64,000 bases of DNA. Origin: Idiomarina seosinensis (GTDB lineage Bacteria; Pseudomonadota; Gammaproteobacteria; Enterobacterales; Alteromonadaceae). Positions 53,127 through 63,642 of the stretch are shown here, in pieces (positions within the stretch are counted from its first letter, which is position 1; every line of letters starts with the position of its first letter). The notes beneath the pieces were generated by a model. That model had not been told where the DNA came from and made no database searches. It saw nothing but the letters and a program-made list of their open reading frames with translations. The translations under genes and the position numbers were made by a program. Where the stretch lies: positions 186,001 through 250,000 of the forward strand of contig NZ_PIQF01000004.1 in the NCBI RefSeq assembly GCF_003987275.1, in the 5' to 3' direction.

Positions 53127-54857
53127 TTAGTGGTAGTCGACATAGCAGTGGCTACCGCTATGCTTCTTAGCTTGTTTTTTGGCATCGCTGACAAGTGTTG
53201 ATATCTCGTGATGGGAGCTGAAGTTGGCCGAGTTCAAAATGACAAGTCCGACGGCTAAACCGAGTAGGGGAAACCTGGTCCTTTTCTCATCGCGACCGAC
53301 GGCTTCTACATAGCCTCTCTGAACTGTATCCAATGGATAGAATGTATCTAGGTGGTTATCGAAGTCAGTAAGGACCTTATTACAAAGCGGTTCGGCAACT
53401 TCGGCATTATTGAAGATGGCGACAAAGTCATCGCCTCCAATATGGCCAACAAAAAAGCCTTTTGTTTGTATATGTCTTATAAGCAGCTGGCTCACTTTTT
53501 GAATGACTAGGTCTCCTTGAGAGTAGCCGTAGCTATCGTTGTAGGGCTTAAAGTGGTTCACATCAAAATAGCCTACCGCGAGGGATTTGTGAGTTACCAA
53601 AAAGTTATCCAGCGTTTGGTGGATAGGGACATTACCGGGCAACAGCGTTAAAGGATTAGCGTAGCGTGCATTCTGTATACGCACTTCTGTAATCCGTCTG
53701 AGTAAGTCGCGCACAGAAGCGACCCCGTAGTATAGGCCTTTGTTTGTTACTATAAATTCGCGAAATACATCCACATCATGATCATCGGTAATAATAGCCG
53801 ATACTTGCTCTATCGGGCTTTTCATATCGACGATGACAGGGTTCGAATCCATGATTCGGGCAACGTCTTTATGTTCGTACAGAGCCCTGCCATAAGAGCC
53901 GGAGAATAACTCCATTAAGGATTCACGGCGAAGCATACCAACCGGAAAATTGTTATCGATAACTGGAATTGCGTTAAGCAGCTTATTTGAAGTAAATAGC
54001 TTAAGAGCTAAGTGTGCTTTGTCGGAAGGCGCCATAGTGACGGTGTCTTTAGTCACTACGGAGATCCGTTCAGTACTTCTTGTATTCAGATCAACTGATG
54101 GGGGCTGGTATGTTTTATTGGGCCTAACCACTAACGACGGTGTTTTTGAGGGGCGTTCAAGTAAAAAACCCTGACACAAAAAGAGATCGAGTAATTGTAA
54201 CTGAGCAAGCTCTTCAGGTTGCTCAATACCTTCGGCTATAACGCGGGCGCCTAGATTACGAGCGAGCGAGAGAATTGACTGAACAAATTCTCGTTTGGTT
54301 ACGTCATTTTGAATATCTGTTATAAAGTAACGGTCGATTTTGACGAAATCCGGCTTTATCTCTGACCATAACTTAAGTCCGGAATAGCCTGCCCCCAAGT
54401 CATCGATAGCAACCATAAAGCCGAGGCTCTGATAGTGTTTTGTTGCCGTTTTGAGAAGCTCCGGATGGTCAATTGGGTAACGTTCTGATAGCTCGATAAC
54501 GATCCGGCTAGGCTCTAGGCCATACTGAGCAGATAATCTAAGCGTTATACCGTGTGGGTGGTCGTCATCTTGTAAAACATTCGGGTTTACATTAAGAAAA
54601 AGCTTTGCAGTTGTGTCAATTTTTAAAAACTCTTCGATAGCTGCTTCACGACATGCAATCTCTAATTCCGACAGCAACTGATGTTCTTGCGCAACTTGAA
54701 ATAGCCTATCCGGGAATTCGAAAGGGTGCCCCTCTGGACCTCTAATCAGAGCCTCATAACCAATAATTGAATTAGAGGCTGTATCTATTATGGGTTGGAA
54801 TAGAGGCGTTAGTGTCTTTTCATTAATAAGATTTTGTAGCAATTGAGCTTCAGTCAT
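53127..54857 (-). CDS. EAL-CBS-GGDEF signalling protein
   Basis: EAL domain GYEALIRGPEG, IELSERYPI, AIDDLGAGYSGL, EGIEQ; CBS pair; GGDDF site. Confidence 0.9.
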   Translation of the reverse strand: MTEAQLLQNLINEKTLTPLFQPIIDTASNSIIGYEALIRGPEGHPFEFPDRLFQVAQEHQLLSELEIACREAAIEEFLKIDTTAKLFLNVNPNVLQDDDHPHGITLRLSAQYGLEPSRIVIELSERYPIDHPELLKTATKHYQSLGFMVAIDDLGAGYSGLKLWSEIKPDFVKIDRYFITDIQNDVTKREFVQSILSLARNLGARVIAEGIEQPEELAQLQLLDLFLCQGFLLERPSKTPSLVVRPNKTYQPPSVDLNTRSTERISVVTKDTVTMAPSDKAHLALKLFTSNKLLNAIPVIDNNFPVGMLRRESLMELFSGSYGRALYEHKDVARIMDSNPVIVDMKSPIEQVSAIITDDHDVDVFREFIVTNKGLYYGVASVRDLLRRITEVRIQNARYANPLTLLPGNVPIHQTLDNFLVTHKSLAVGYFDVNHFKPYNDSYGYSQGDLVIQKVSQLLIRHIQTKGFFVGHIGGDDFVAIFNNAEVAEPLCNKVLTDFDNHLDTFYPLDTVQRGYVEAVGRDEKRTRFPLLGLAVGLVILNSANFSSHHEISTLVSDAKKQAKKHSGSHCYVDYH

Positions 54858-54983
54858 AAACCTGGAACAACTGGGTATCAAAGATACGTTAGTTTAAGAC
54901 GTTTGGGTGACAATATGATGACAGGTTTCAAACTGGAGAGCGGCCGACGCTGAGAATTCAGCGCCAACCGAGTTTACTGCTGG

Positions 54984-56264
54984 TTACTGCTCGCGTTTTA
55001 CCGCACGGTGAGCAATATCGGAGCGGTAGTAGACATTGTTCCATTGGATTTTATCAACCAGCTGATAAGCACGCTGTTGTGCTTCGGTCACATTATTGCC
55101 CAAAGCCGTGCAGCACAATACTCGACCACCATTGGTCACTACTTTGTTATCAACTAATTTTGTCCCTGCATGAAATACTTTGCTGTCATCCGTTTCATCC
55201 GGGAGTCCGGTAATTGGGTCCCCTTTCTGATAGGACTCAGGGTAACCCCCGGCAGCCATAACAACCCCAACAGCGGCTCTAGGATCAAAATCTACGGGGG
55301 TTTGTTTAAGCTCACCGGCAATCGCTTGCTCGCAAAGCTCGACTAGATCAGACTTCAATCGCATCATTATGGGCTGAGTCTCTGGATCACCAAAGCGGCA
55401 GTTGTACTCCAGTACCTTGGCGCTGCCGTCGTCGGCAATCATCAATCCAGCATATAAAAAACCTGTGTAGGAGTGGCCTTCAGCAGCCATGCCGTCAACA
55501 GTTGGTTTGATCACATGCTGCATAACCCAATCGTGCACCTTCGGTGATACTACCGGTGCTGGAGAATAAGCGCCCATGCCACCAGTGTTAGGCCCAGTAT
55601 CGCCGTTATCCCGTGCTTTGTGGTCTTGGCTAGAAGCAAATGGAACCGCATGTTTGCCATCGACCATGACGATAAACGAGGCTTCTTCGCCGGTTAAAAA
55701 CTCTTCAACGACAACGCGGTGTCCTGCTTCACCAAAACGGTTACCGGCTAACATATCATCGATAGCAGCATCTGCCTGTTGCTGTGTCTCAGCGATAATG
55801 ACACCCTTGCCGGCTGCCAGCCCGTCTGCTTTTATAACGATAGGTAGACGGTTATTAGCGACATAATCTTTGGCCGCTTGAGCATCTGTAAAGTTTTGGT
55901 AGGCGGCGGTTGGGATATTGTGACGCTTGAGAAAATCTTTACTAAACGCTTTCGATCCCTCAAGTTGTGCCGCGGCAGCAGTTGGTCCGAATATAGCCAG
56001 ACCAGCCTGCTGGAAACGATCCACGATCCCTTCAACTAATGGGGCTTCGGGCCCAACGATGGTTAAATCGATAGCTTGTTGCTGCGCAAACGCAAGTAAC
56101 CCATTGATATCTTCGGCATTAATATCAATATTGGTTAGTACTTCCTCTTTTGCAGTACCGGCGTTACCCGGGGCAACAAAAACTTCATCAACTTTAGGCG
56201 ATTGTGCCGCCTTCCATGCTAGCGCATGCTCGCGGCCACCACCGCCGACAACCAAAACTTTCAT
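54984..56264 (-). CDS. purD: Phosphoribosylamine--glycine ligase
   Basis: MKVLVVGGGGREHALAWKAA, GPNTGGMGAYSPAP, NCRFGDPETQPIM. Confidence 0.97.
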   Translation of the reverse strand: MKVLVVGGGGREHALAWKAAQSPKVDEVFVAPGNAGTAKEEVLTNIDINAEDINGLLAFAQQQAIDLTIVGPEAPLVEGIVDRFQQAGLAIFGPTAAAAQLEGSKAFSKDFLKRHNIPTAAYQNFTDAQAAKDYVANNRLPIVIKADGLAAGKGVIIAETQQQADAAIDDMLAGNRFGEAGHRVVVEEFLTGEEASFIVMVDGKHAVPFASSQDHKARDNGDTGPNTGGMGAYSPAPVVSPKVHDWVMQHVIKPTVDGMAAEGHSYTGFLYAGLMIADDGSAKVLEYNCRFGDPETQPIMMRLKSDLVELCEQAIAGELKQTPVDFDPRAAVGVVMAAGGYPESYQKGDPITGLPDETDDSKVFHAGTKLVDNKVVTNGGRVLCCTALGNNVTEAQQRAYQLVDKIQWNNVYYRSDIAHRAVKREQ

Positions 56265-56272
56265 GAGGTTCC

Positions 56273-57127
56273 TTATTCTACTGGTTTTCTAAATTTCAGA
56301 GTAAATCGGTCACTTTCACCGATTTCTTCATAAACAGATGCATCATCGCCTTCTTCAACATTTAATGTTGGTGGTAAATTCCAGACGCCATTGGGATGAT
56401 CAGCCGTGTCTTTGGGGTTAGCATTTATCTCGCTACTGGCAACAAATTCAAAGCCCGCTTGTTCGGCGAGATCGATCACCCAGCTTTGTTTAATATAACC
56501 ACTGTTCTCCATCGCGTCATCACTTGCATCCTCTGGTAAACGATGATCAACGACGCCTAACATACCATCCGGCACCAGTGCCTGATGAAACTGTCGGAAA
56601 GCGTTTAAGACAGCTTCTTCACCACCGTTCATGTACCAGTTGTGTAAGTTGCGAAAGGTAAGTACACGATCCGCGCTATTGGGGGGCGCAATATCTGAGT
56701 CGAGCGGTGTATTTGGCGCAAACTGAGTAATATTGGCGCGACCAAATACAGGTTCCTCTGCTACCCGTTGCTTAAACTTTTCGAGTGACTGTTGATAATA
56801 GTCACTGTTGGTTTCTTCGGGAAAGTGTGCCGCGTAAAAGGTTCCTTCCGGAGCTAAGAAGGGGGCAAGAATTTCACTGTAATAACCGCCACCAGGCCAG
56901 ATTTCTACCACGGTCATGGATGGCTCTAGTTCAAAGAACTTCAGCGTCTCGACTGGATGGCGATGAGCGTCCCGACGTACATAAGCAGGTGTGCGATCAG
57001 AATGTTTAACTGCTTGTTCTAGCGTGGTCGTCTGATTCTCCGTTGGTGCTGTCTGTTGAGGAGCGGAGTCGCAGGCAGACAGAGCAAAGAAAGAACTTGT
57101 TACTAAAGCAATTGCTGTATATCTCAT
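56273..57127 (-). CDS. Predicted lipoprotein with class I SAM-methyltransferase fold (COG4798-like)
   Basis: MRYTAIALVTSSFFALSACDS lipobox; motif I-like VVEIWPGGGYYSEILAPFLAPEGTFYAAHF; start taken at 57127 rather than the 57190 ORF start. Confidence 0.82.
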   Translation of the reverse strand: MRYTAIALVTSSFFALSACDSAPQQTAPTENQTTTLEQAVKHSDRTPAYVRRDAHRHPVETLKFFELEPSMTVVEIWPGGGYYSEILAPFLAPEGTFYAAHFPEETNSDYYQQSLEKFKQRVAEEPVFGRANITQFAPNTPLDSDIAPPNSADRVLTFRNLHNWYMNGGEEAVLNAFRQFHQALVPDGMLGVVDHRLPEDASDDAMENSGYIKQSWVIDLAEQAGFEFVASSEINANPKDTADHPNGVWNLPPTLNVEEGDDASVYEEIGESDRFTLKFRKPVE

Positions 57128-57213
57128 TAGCAGGCCTCTTTGTTTAAAGTGTGTATTATTAAGATTAGCCCCGAATGGTCGGGGCGACAACCTACATCAC
57201 TTATCACTACGTA

Positions 57214-58776
57214 CTAATGACGAAAATGGCGCATTCCAGTAAAAATCATTGCGATACCGTGCTCATCCGCGGCAGCAATTATCTCATCATCGCGGATTGA
57301 ACCACCAGGCTGAATGATTGCCTTAATGCCTGCTTCGGCCGCCGCATCAATACCGTCCCTAAAAGGGAAAAAAGCGTCCGATGCCATGACTGAGCCGGGA
57401 ACCTCCAGGCCTTCATCGGCGGCTTTAATGCCGGCAATTTTCGCACTGTAGACTCGACTCATTTGGCCAGCTCCAACGCCGATAGTCATGCCATCTTTGG
57501 CATAGACTATAGCGTTTGATTTAACAAACTTTGCGACTTTCCAACAGAACAATAAATCAGTCATTTGTGTGTCAGTCGGCTGAACTTTGCTAACCACTTT
57601 TAAATCGTCCGCTATAAAGTCAGCCAAGTCGGCTTGCTGAACCAGTAGGCCGCCGTTTACGCGCTTATAATCCATTCGCTTTTCGTCTTGCTGGAAATGA
57701 CCGGATTCCAATAAACGAACATTTTTCTTTCCAGCAACGGCTCGTTGTGCCTCGTCACTGACAGAGGGAGCAATGATAACTTCAACAAACTGTTGCTCAA
57801 TAATCGCAGTGGCGGTAGCAAGATCGAGCTCACGGTTAAATGCAATAATTCCGCCAAATGCTGATGTGGGGTCGGTTTTAAAGGCACGTTGATAGGCTTC
57901 GTTTAAATCGCTGCCGATAGCCACCCCACAAGGGTTTGCGTGTTTAACGATAACGCAGGCTGGCTGTTCGAAGCTTTTAACACACTCGAGCGCTGCGTCA
58001 GTATCGGCAATATTATTATAGGACAGAGCTTTACCCTGCAGTTGGATGGCGCTGGCTACTGTGCCTGAAGGCGCATCTTGCTCAGTATAGAAAGCGGCTT
58101 GCTGATGACTATTTTCACCATAACGTAAGCTTTGCTTATGTTGCATCTGCAGATTATAAGTACGGGGGAAAGCCGAATTATCGGTCACTTTACCGCCCAA
58201 ATAGTTAGCAATCATGCCGTCGTATTGTGCGGTATGTTCGAAGGCTGCGACAGCCAGTTCAAAGCGGGAGTGCTCAGAGACACTGTCGCCGTTATTTGCC
58301 ATCTCGTCGAGCACTCGTTGGTAGTCATCGGCGTTGACCACTATCGTAACGTCTTGGTGGTTTTTTGCCGCTGCTCGAACCATAGTCGGGCCGCCAATAT
58401 CGATATTTTCTATAGCATCTTCTAAGCGGCAGTCCGGATTAGATACCGTCTGCTTGAACGGATAAAGGTTAACAACGACCAAGTCTATCGGGGCAATTTC
58501 TTGTTCCTGCATAATGGCCTGATCAACATCGCGACGGCCGAGAATACCGCCATGAATCTTAGGGTGCAGTGTTTTAACGCGACCGCCCATAATCTCAATT
58601 TGACCGGTATGTTCAGAAACGTCTTTAACTGCAATGTCGTTGTCGCGAAGTAATTTCGCAGTACCGCCAGTGGAGAGGATTTCTATCCCTTTGGCGGCTA
58701 ATTGAGTTGCAAATTCTACAACCCCTGTTTTGTCAGAAACACTAATAAGAGCACGTTGAATGGGTCGGTTATGCAT
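57214..58776 (-). CDS. purH: Bifunctional AICAR transformylase/IMP cyclohydrolase
   Basis: [41 protein letters not shown]. Confidence 0.97.
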   Translation of the reverse strand: MHNRPIQRALISVSDKTGVVEFATQLAAKGIEILSTGGTAKLLRDNDIAVKDVSEHTGQIEIMGGRVKTLHPKIHGGILGRRDVDQAIMQEQEIAPIDLVVVNLYPFKQTVSNPDCRLEDAIENIDIGGPTMVRAAAKNHQDVTIVVNADDYQRVLDEMANNGDSVSEHSRFELAVAAFEHTAQYDGMIANYLGGKVTDNSAFPRTYNLQMQHKQSLRYGENSHQQAAFYTEQDAPSGTVASAIQLQGKALSYNNIADTDAALECVKSFEQPACVIVKHANPCGVAIGSDLNEAYQRAFKTDPTSAFGGIIAFNRELDLATATAIIEQQFVEVIIAPSVSDEAQRAVAGKKNVRLLESGHFQQDEKRMDYKRVNGGLLVQQADLADFIADDLKVVSKVQPTDTQMTDLLFCWKVAKFVKSNAIVYAKDGMTIGVGAGQMSRVYSAKIAGIKAADEGLEVPGSVMASDAFFPFRDGIDAAAEAGIKAIIQPGGSIRDDEIIAAADEHGIAMIFTGMRHFRH

Positions 58777-58827
58777 CAGCTTGCCTTTCGTTTAAGTTTT
58801 CGAACGATAAAATGATTATAAAAAAAA

Positions 58828-58847
58828 GAGCGCCTGAAGGCGCCCTT
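58828..58847 (-). terminator. Rho-independent terminator after fis
   Basis: Minus strand GGGCGCC-ttca-GGCGCTC followed by TTTTTTTATAAT. Confidence 0.85.
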
Positions 58848-58856
58848 TTTGCAGAA

Positions 58857-59150
58857 TTAATTCATACCGTACTTTTTCAACTTCTTGCGAAGTGTACCAC
58901 GGTTAATGCCGAGCATTGTTGCAGCGCGGGTTTGATTACCGCGAGTGTAAGTCATCACTTCTTCTAATAACGGGGCCTCAACTTCAGAAAGCACCAATTC
59001 GTATAGCTCTTCGGGATCCTGGCCGTCTAATTGACGTAAAAAGCTGTTGAGCGCTTGCTTTACCGAATCGCGTAGCGGCTTCGGTTGTGAGTTATTACCA
59101 ATAGTGGTTAAAGGTGATGTGTTCTCACGGTTAGGGTTCTGATCAAACAT
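58857..59150 (-). CDS. fis: DNA-binding protein Fis
   Basis: [46 protein letters not shown]. Confidence 0.98.
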   Translation of the reverse strand: MFDQNPNRENTSPLTTIGNNSQPKPLRDSVKQALNSFLRQLDGQDPEELYELVLSEVEAPLLEEVMTYTRGNQTRAATMLGINRGTLRKKLKKYGMN

Positions 59151-59157
59151 AGTGCGC

Positions 59158-60129
59158 TTATCTCTTCTCTACAGTGACAAAATAATTTTCTAGTGAATCG
59201 AGCTGGCTATCAGCCTGCTCAATTTGATTAAACTGTTGGCGAAACCCATGGCTGTCAGGTTGTTCTTTCAAGTACCAACCGACATGTTTACGGGCTATCC
59301 GAACTCCTTGAAACTTGCCATAAAACTCATGTAAACGAGCAACATGAAGAATCACGGTCTCTGCTACCTGTTCTAGCGATGGTGGTTGAAGATACTTACC
59401 ATGCTCTAAATAATGACTGATTTCGCGAAACAGCCAAGGGTTTCCTTGTGCTCCACGGCCAATCATAATTGCGTCTGCATTGGTGTATTCAAGCACCTGT
59501 TTTGCCTGCTCAGGCGTTGTAACATCGCCATTAGCAACAACCGGAATTGCTACCTTCTGCTTGATTGCTCTAATGGTGTCGTATTCAGCCTTACCTTTGT
59601 ACATGCAGGCTCGCGTGCGGCCATGTACTGCAAGTGACTGAATACCACTTTGCTCGGCTATCTGAGCTATTTCAACGCCGTTTTTATGGTCTGGGTCCCA
59701 ACCCGTACGGATTTTAAGGGTAACCGGCACCTCAACGGCTTCAACCACAGCAGTCACTATATCTTTAACTAGCTGCGGGTATTGCAGTAACGCCGAGCCT
59801 GCAAGCTTCTTATTTACCTTTTTTGCCGGGCAGCCCATGTTGATATCAATAATCTGAGCGCCTTTGGCAACATTTACTCGCGCGGCTTCAGCCATCAACT
59901 TTGGTTCTGAGCCGGCTATCTGCACAGCTCGTATACCAACTTCACCCGAGTGATCCATACGGTGCCGAGATTTATCGGTCGCCCACACTTTGGGGTTGCT
60001 CGATAACATCTCAGATACGGTTAACCCCGCACCAAGCTCATGGCACAACTGGCGAAATGGTTGGTCTGTAATACCAGCCATTGGCGCAAGGATCACATTG
60101 TTTGTTAATTGGTAATTACCAATCCGCAT
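59158..60129 (-). CDS. dusB: tRNA-dihydrouridine synthase B
   Basis: [49 protein letters not shown]; immediately upstream of fis as in enterics. Confidence 0.97.
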   Translation of the reverse strand: MRIGNYQLTNNVILAPMAGITDQPFRQLCHELGAGLTVSEMLSSNPKVWATDKSRHRMDHSGEVGIRAVQIAGSEPKLMAEAARVNVAKGAQIIDINMGCPAKKVNKKLAGSALLQYPQLVKDIVTAVVEAVEVPVTLKIRTGWDPDHKNGVEIAQIAEQSGIQSLAVHGRTRACMYKGKAEYDTIRAIKQKVAIPVVANGDVTTPEQAKQVLEYTNADAIMIGRGAQGNPWLFREISHYLEHGKYLQPPSLEQVAETVILHVARLHEFYGKFQGVRIARKHVGWYLKEQPDSHGFRQQFNQIEQADSQLDSLENYFVTVEKR

Positions 60130-60186
60130 CGGTCAAAAACTACGCAGCGAAAAGGGTGAGGAATTTTATGGAATTTAGGCGCTAAA

Positions 60187-60223
60187 GAAAAGGCTAAAAA
60201 GTATGCAATTTTAGCCTTTTTTT
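60187..60223. terminator. Terminator hairpin downstream of prmA
   Basis: AAAAGGCTAAAA...TTTTAGCCTTTTTTT; both strands carry a T tract after the stem. Confidence 0.75.
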
Positions 60224-60268
60224 AGATTTTTACTATTGACAAAATCAGCGCTTAGTCAGCTAACACTG

Positions 60269-61150
60269 CTAAGCGCGGCGGGTACCGGCTAACATCACCC
60301 AATCACCGTCGTTGGTGACCGGCTCGAATTCAATTTCCGGCTGGTAGGCTTGCATAACGCTATCTGCCTGACGCTGCAAGATCCCCGAAAGCACTAACTG
60401 GCCTCCCGGAGCCACATAATTGAGAATAACCTCGGATAATTCCCGTAGCGGTCCAGCCAGCACATTGGCTATCACTAAATCAGCTTGTTGGTCGGGCTGC
60501 TCAGATGGCAAAAACACATCAAAGCCAGCAGCAACCTGATTTCGCTCAGCATTATCTTTAGTCGCGATTAATGCCTGCCGATCAATATCAATACCCAACG
60601 CATGTTTAGCACCTAATTTAAGAGCCGCAATGCCTAAAATACCCGAGCCACAACCAAAATCGACAACCGTTGCATCGGTTGGTGGGTTAGCGTCCAACCA
60701 CCGTAAACACATAGCTGTAGTGGGGTGAGTACCAGTGCCAAATGCCATCCCCGGGTCCAATAAAATATTGACCGCGTCAGGCTCGGGTATATCGCGCCAA
60801 CTGGGACATATCCATAATCGCTGACCAAATTGAATAGGGTGGAAGTTGTCCATCCACTCGCGTTCCCAGTCTTTGTCTTCTAACGGATCAACTTTGTACT
60901 GCAAGGGCGTTGTCAGAATTCGAGCTTTTTCCAGGTTCGCTACTACCGCTTTAATATCTGTTTCAGCATCGAATAACCCGGTAACAAGTGTGTGTTGCCA
61001 TAACAGCACTTCACCAATAGGAGGTTCAAATATTGGAGTGTCAGCGCCATCCCGGTAGGTAACCGCTTGTGCGCTATTTGCCATTAGCATGTCGCCCACT
61101 TGGGGCGCATGCGCTTCACTGCTGGATAGCGTTAACTGAATCCATGGCAC
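60269..61150 (-). CDS. prmA: Ribosomal protein L11 methyltransferase
   Basis: MPWIQLTLSSSEAHAPQVGDML, LDPGMAFGTGTHPTTAMCLRWLD, DFGCGSGILGIAALKLGA. Confidence 0.97.
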   Translation of the reverse strand: MPWIQLTLSSSEAHAPQVGDMLMANSAQAVTYRDGADTPIFEPPIGEVLLWQHTLVTGLFDAETDIKAVVANLEKARILTTPLQYKVDPLEDKDWEREWMDNFHPIQFGQRLWICPSWRDIPEPDAVNILLDPGMAFGTGTHPTTAMCLRWLDANPPTDATVVDFGCGSGILGIAALKLGAKHALGIDIDRQALIATKDNAERNQVAAGFDVFLPSEQPDQQADLVIANVLAGPLRELSEVILNYVAPGGQLVLSGILQRQADSVMQAYQPEIEFEPVTNDGDWVMLAGTRRA

Positions 61151-61154
61151 AGTT

Positions 61155-62504
61155 CTAATGACCCCCTAAACCGAGTTTTTTCTCCAGATAGTGGATGTTA
61201 GTACCACCATGCTGGAAATTCTCATCGGCCATAATATCCTTTTGTAATGGCACGTTGGTTTTTATGTTCTCAATAATCAACTCGCTTAACGCATTACGCA
61301 TGCGGGCCAGGGCAACATCTCTATTCTCGCCGTAGGTAATTAATTTGCCGATCATTGAGTCGTAATTAGGTGGTACTTTATAGTCGGCATACACATGTGA
61401 GTCCCAACGTACGCCAAAGCCGCCGGGTGAGTGGAAGCGGGTGATTTGCCCCGGTGACGGAACAAAAGTATCGGGATCCTCAGCGTTAATTCGACATTCA
61501 ATCGCGTGACCGCGAATCACCACGTCTTCCTGGCTAATCGATAACTGTCGACCAGCGGCAATGCGAAGCTGTTCTTTAATGAGATCAATGCCTGTTACCA
61601 TTTCAGTAACGGGATGTTCAACCTGAATACGAGTATTCATTTCGATAAAGTAGAACTCGCCGTTCTCATATAAGAACTCAAAGGTGCCGGCTCCCCGGTA
61701 ACCAATCTCGACGCATGCTTTTGCGCAACGCTCACCGATAAATTTACGCAATTCTGGTGTTATTCCAGGCGCCGGCGCTTCTTCAACGACCTTCTGGTGG
61801 CGGCGTTGCATAGAGCAATCACGTTCACCTAAATGGATAGCATTGCCCTGACCGTCGGCAAGAACCTGAACCTCTACATGGCGAGGATTTTCCAAAAACT
61901 TTTCCATGTAAACAACAGGGTTGCCAAAGGCTGCACGAGCTTCGTTTTGGGTCATAGTGATGGCACTGAGTAATTCGCTTTCCTGACGAACCACTCGCAT
62001 TCCCCGGCCGCCACCGCCGCCTGCCGCTTTAATAATTATTGGATAACCAATGCGCTTGGCTAGCTTAATATTACGATCGTCGTTATCGTCTAACGGTCCG
62101 TCAGAGCCAGGAACGCAGGGTACGCCCGCTTTCTTCATCGCTCTAATAGCCGATACTTTATCGCCCATTAGGCGAATAATATCGGCGGTGGGACCAACAA
62201 AGATAAAACCGGATTTTTCCACTTGCTCGGCAAAATCCGCATTCTCTGCCAGAAAGCCGTACCCCGGATGAATTGCAGCAGCATCAGTTATTTCAGCCGC
62301 ACTAATAATACGGGGAATATTCAGGTAGCTTTCTGCTGCAGGTGCTTTGCCAATACAGATAGACTCGTCGGCTAGCAGCACGTGCTTTAAATTTCTGTCG
62401 ACAGTTGAGTGAACAGCAACAGTCTTGATGCCTAACTCTTTGCACGCTCTTAATATCCGTAGCGCGATTTCGCCTCTATTGGCGATGACCACTTTATCTA
62501 ACAT
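61155..62504 (-). CDS. accC: Acetyl-CoA carboxylase biotin carboxylase subunit
   Basis: [58 protein letters not shown]. Confidence 0.98.
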   Translation of the reverse strand: MLDKVVIANRGEIALRILRACKELGIKTVAVHSTVDRNLKHVLLADESICIGKAPAAESYLNIPRIISAAEITDAAAIHPGYGFLAENADFAEQVEKSGFIFVGPTADIIRLMGDKVSAIRAMKKAGVPCVPGSDGPLDDNDDRNIKLAKRIGYPIIIKAAGGGGGRGMRVVRQESELLSAITMTQNEARAAFGNPVVYMEKFLENPRHVEVQVLADGQGNAIHLGERDCSMQRRHQKVVEEAPAPGITPELRKFIGERCAKACVEIGYRGAGTFEFLYENGEFYFIEMNTRIQVEHPVTEMVTGIDLIKEQLRIAAGRQLSISQEDVVIRGHAIECRINAEDPDTFVPSPGQITRFHSPGGFGVRWDSHVYADYKVPPNYDSMIGKLITYGENRDVALARMRNALSELIIENIKTNVPLQKDIMADENFQHGGTNIHYLEKKLGLGGH

Positions 62505-62540
62505 GATAAATTCCTGGTATTTTTGTTAGTCGAAAACGGT

Positions 62541-63008
62541 TTATTCAATGACAAATAAAGGCTGGTCAAACTCGACCGGCTCTTCGTTTTCAACCAGGAT
62601 TTGTTTAACCACGCCGCCTTTATCCGCTTCGATCTGGTTCATCATTTTCATGGCTTCAACAATGCACAGTGTGTCACCAGCATTAACTTTAGAGCCAACA
62701 GTGACGAATGGCCCTGAATCTGGCGAGGGAGACTCGTAAAAAGTTCCTACCATTGGTGACCGAACAATATGGCCAGTCGGCTCTTCTACAGCGGCTGGCT
62801 GTGACTGGGCTTCAGCAGGTGCGCTAGTTTGAGCTGGTGCATTTGCCGCAGCTGGCGCTGGTGCTGGACCGGCTGCATATTGCACGGGGGCTGGCTGCGG
62901 GCTATAACGGTTGATACGAACCGCTTCTTCACCTTCCGTAATTTCCAGTTCCGCAATGCCAGACTCTTCGACAAGCTCGATAAGCTTTTTAATTTTACGT
63001 ATATCCAT
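62541..63008 (-). CDS. accB: Acetyl-CoA carboxylase biotin carboxyl carrier protein
   Basis: [23 protein letters not shown] start at 63008; biotinylation site VEAMKMMN. The ORF track start at 63095 overlaps aroQ. Confidence 0.97.
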   Translation of the reverse strand: MDIRKIKKLIELVEESGIAELEITEGEEAVRINRYSPQPAPVQYAAGPAPAPAAANAPAQTSAPAEAQSQPAAVEEPTGHIVRSPMVGTFYESPSPDSGPFVTVGSKVNAGDTLCIVEAMKMMNQIEADKGGVVKQILVENEEPVEFDQPLFVIE

Positions 63009-63027
63009 GATAACTGTCTGCCTCAGA

Positions 63028-63489
63028 TTATTTACGATGTAATTGGTTAATGATCGCTTGCATTGCCAGAGAATAACCATCAGTACCAAAGCCACTTAGA
63101 GTACCAACTGCTATGTCGGCTAAGTAAGAATGATGACGAAATGCTTCACGACGATAGATATTAGAAATGTGTACTTCAAAAAACGGAATATTAACCCCGG
63201 CTAGCGCATCACGAAGAGCAATGCTGGTGTGTGCAAATGCACCGGGGTTGATAATGATAAAGTCAGTTTGTTGCCGTGCCTGATGTACTTTGTTAATCAG
63301 TTCAGCTTCGGCGTTGCTCTGCAGAAACTCGACTTTAAGTCCATGCTCACTAGCTTGAGTTGCTAATTTACTGTTAATAGTGTCGAGAGTCGCATGCCCA
63401 TATATCTCCGGCTCGCGAGTGCCGAGCAGGTTCAGGTTAGGCCCATTAAGAACCAGGATTTTAGTTTCTTTATGTGTTTCTGGGTTCAT
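63028..63489 (-). CDS. aroQ: Type II 3-dehydroquinate dehydratase
   Basis: [56 protein letters not shown]. Confidence 0.97.
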   Translation of the reverse strand: MNPETHKETKILVLNGPNLNLLGTREPEIYGHATLDTINSKLATQASEHGLKVEFLQSNAEAELINKVHQARQQTDFIIINPGAFAHTSIALRDALAGVNIPFFEVHISNIYRREAFRHHSYLADIAVGTLSGFGTDGYSLAMQAIINQLHRK

Positions 63490-63592
63490 TTTGCTGCCAA
63501 CTGTTGCGAACGTGTCAAACTACATCCTGTAGCTTAAAAAATCGACCACGTGTTGCCTAAAAAGTTCCACTATTTGGCATTATAGAACATTG

Positions 63593-63630
63593 AGCGGTGA
63601 TTGCAGTAAATTACTGGTCTTATCACCGCT
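63593..63630. repeat. Nested inverted repeat between dsbD and aroQ
   Basis: Outer AGCGGTGAT / ATCACCGCT enclosing the perfect palindrome CAGTAAATTACTG. Confidence 0.7.
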
Positions 63631-63642
63631 TTTCGATGCAAG

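Noticed and set aside
54946-54970. Inverted repeat CGCTGA-gaat-TCAGCG after the purD stop
   Set aside because: Only 6-bp arms and no T-tract on either strand; not enough to call a terminator.
58777-58830. Possible PurR box upstream of purH
   Set aside because: No convincing match to ACGCAAACGTTTnCnT when read by eye on either strand.
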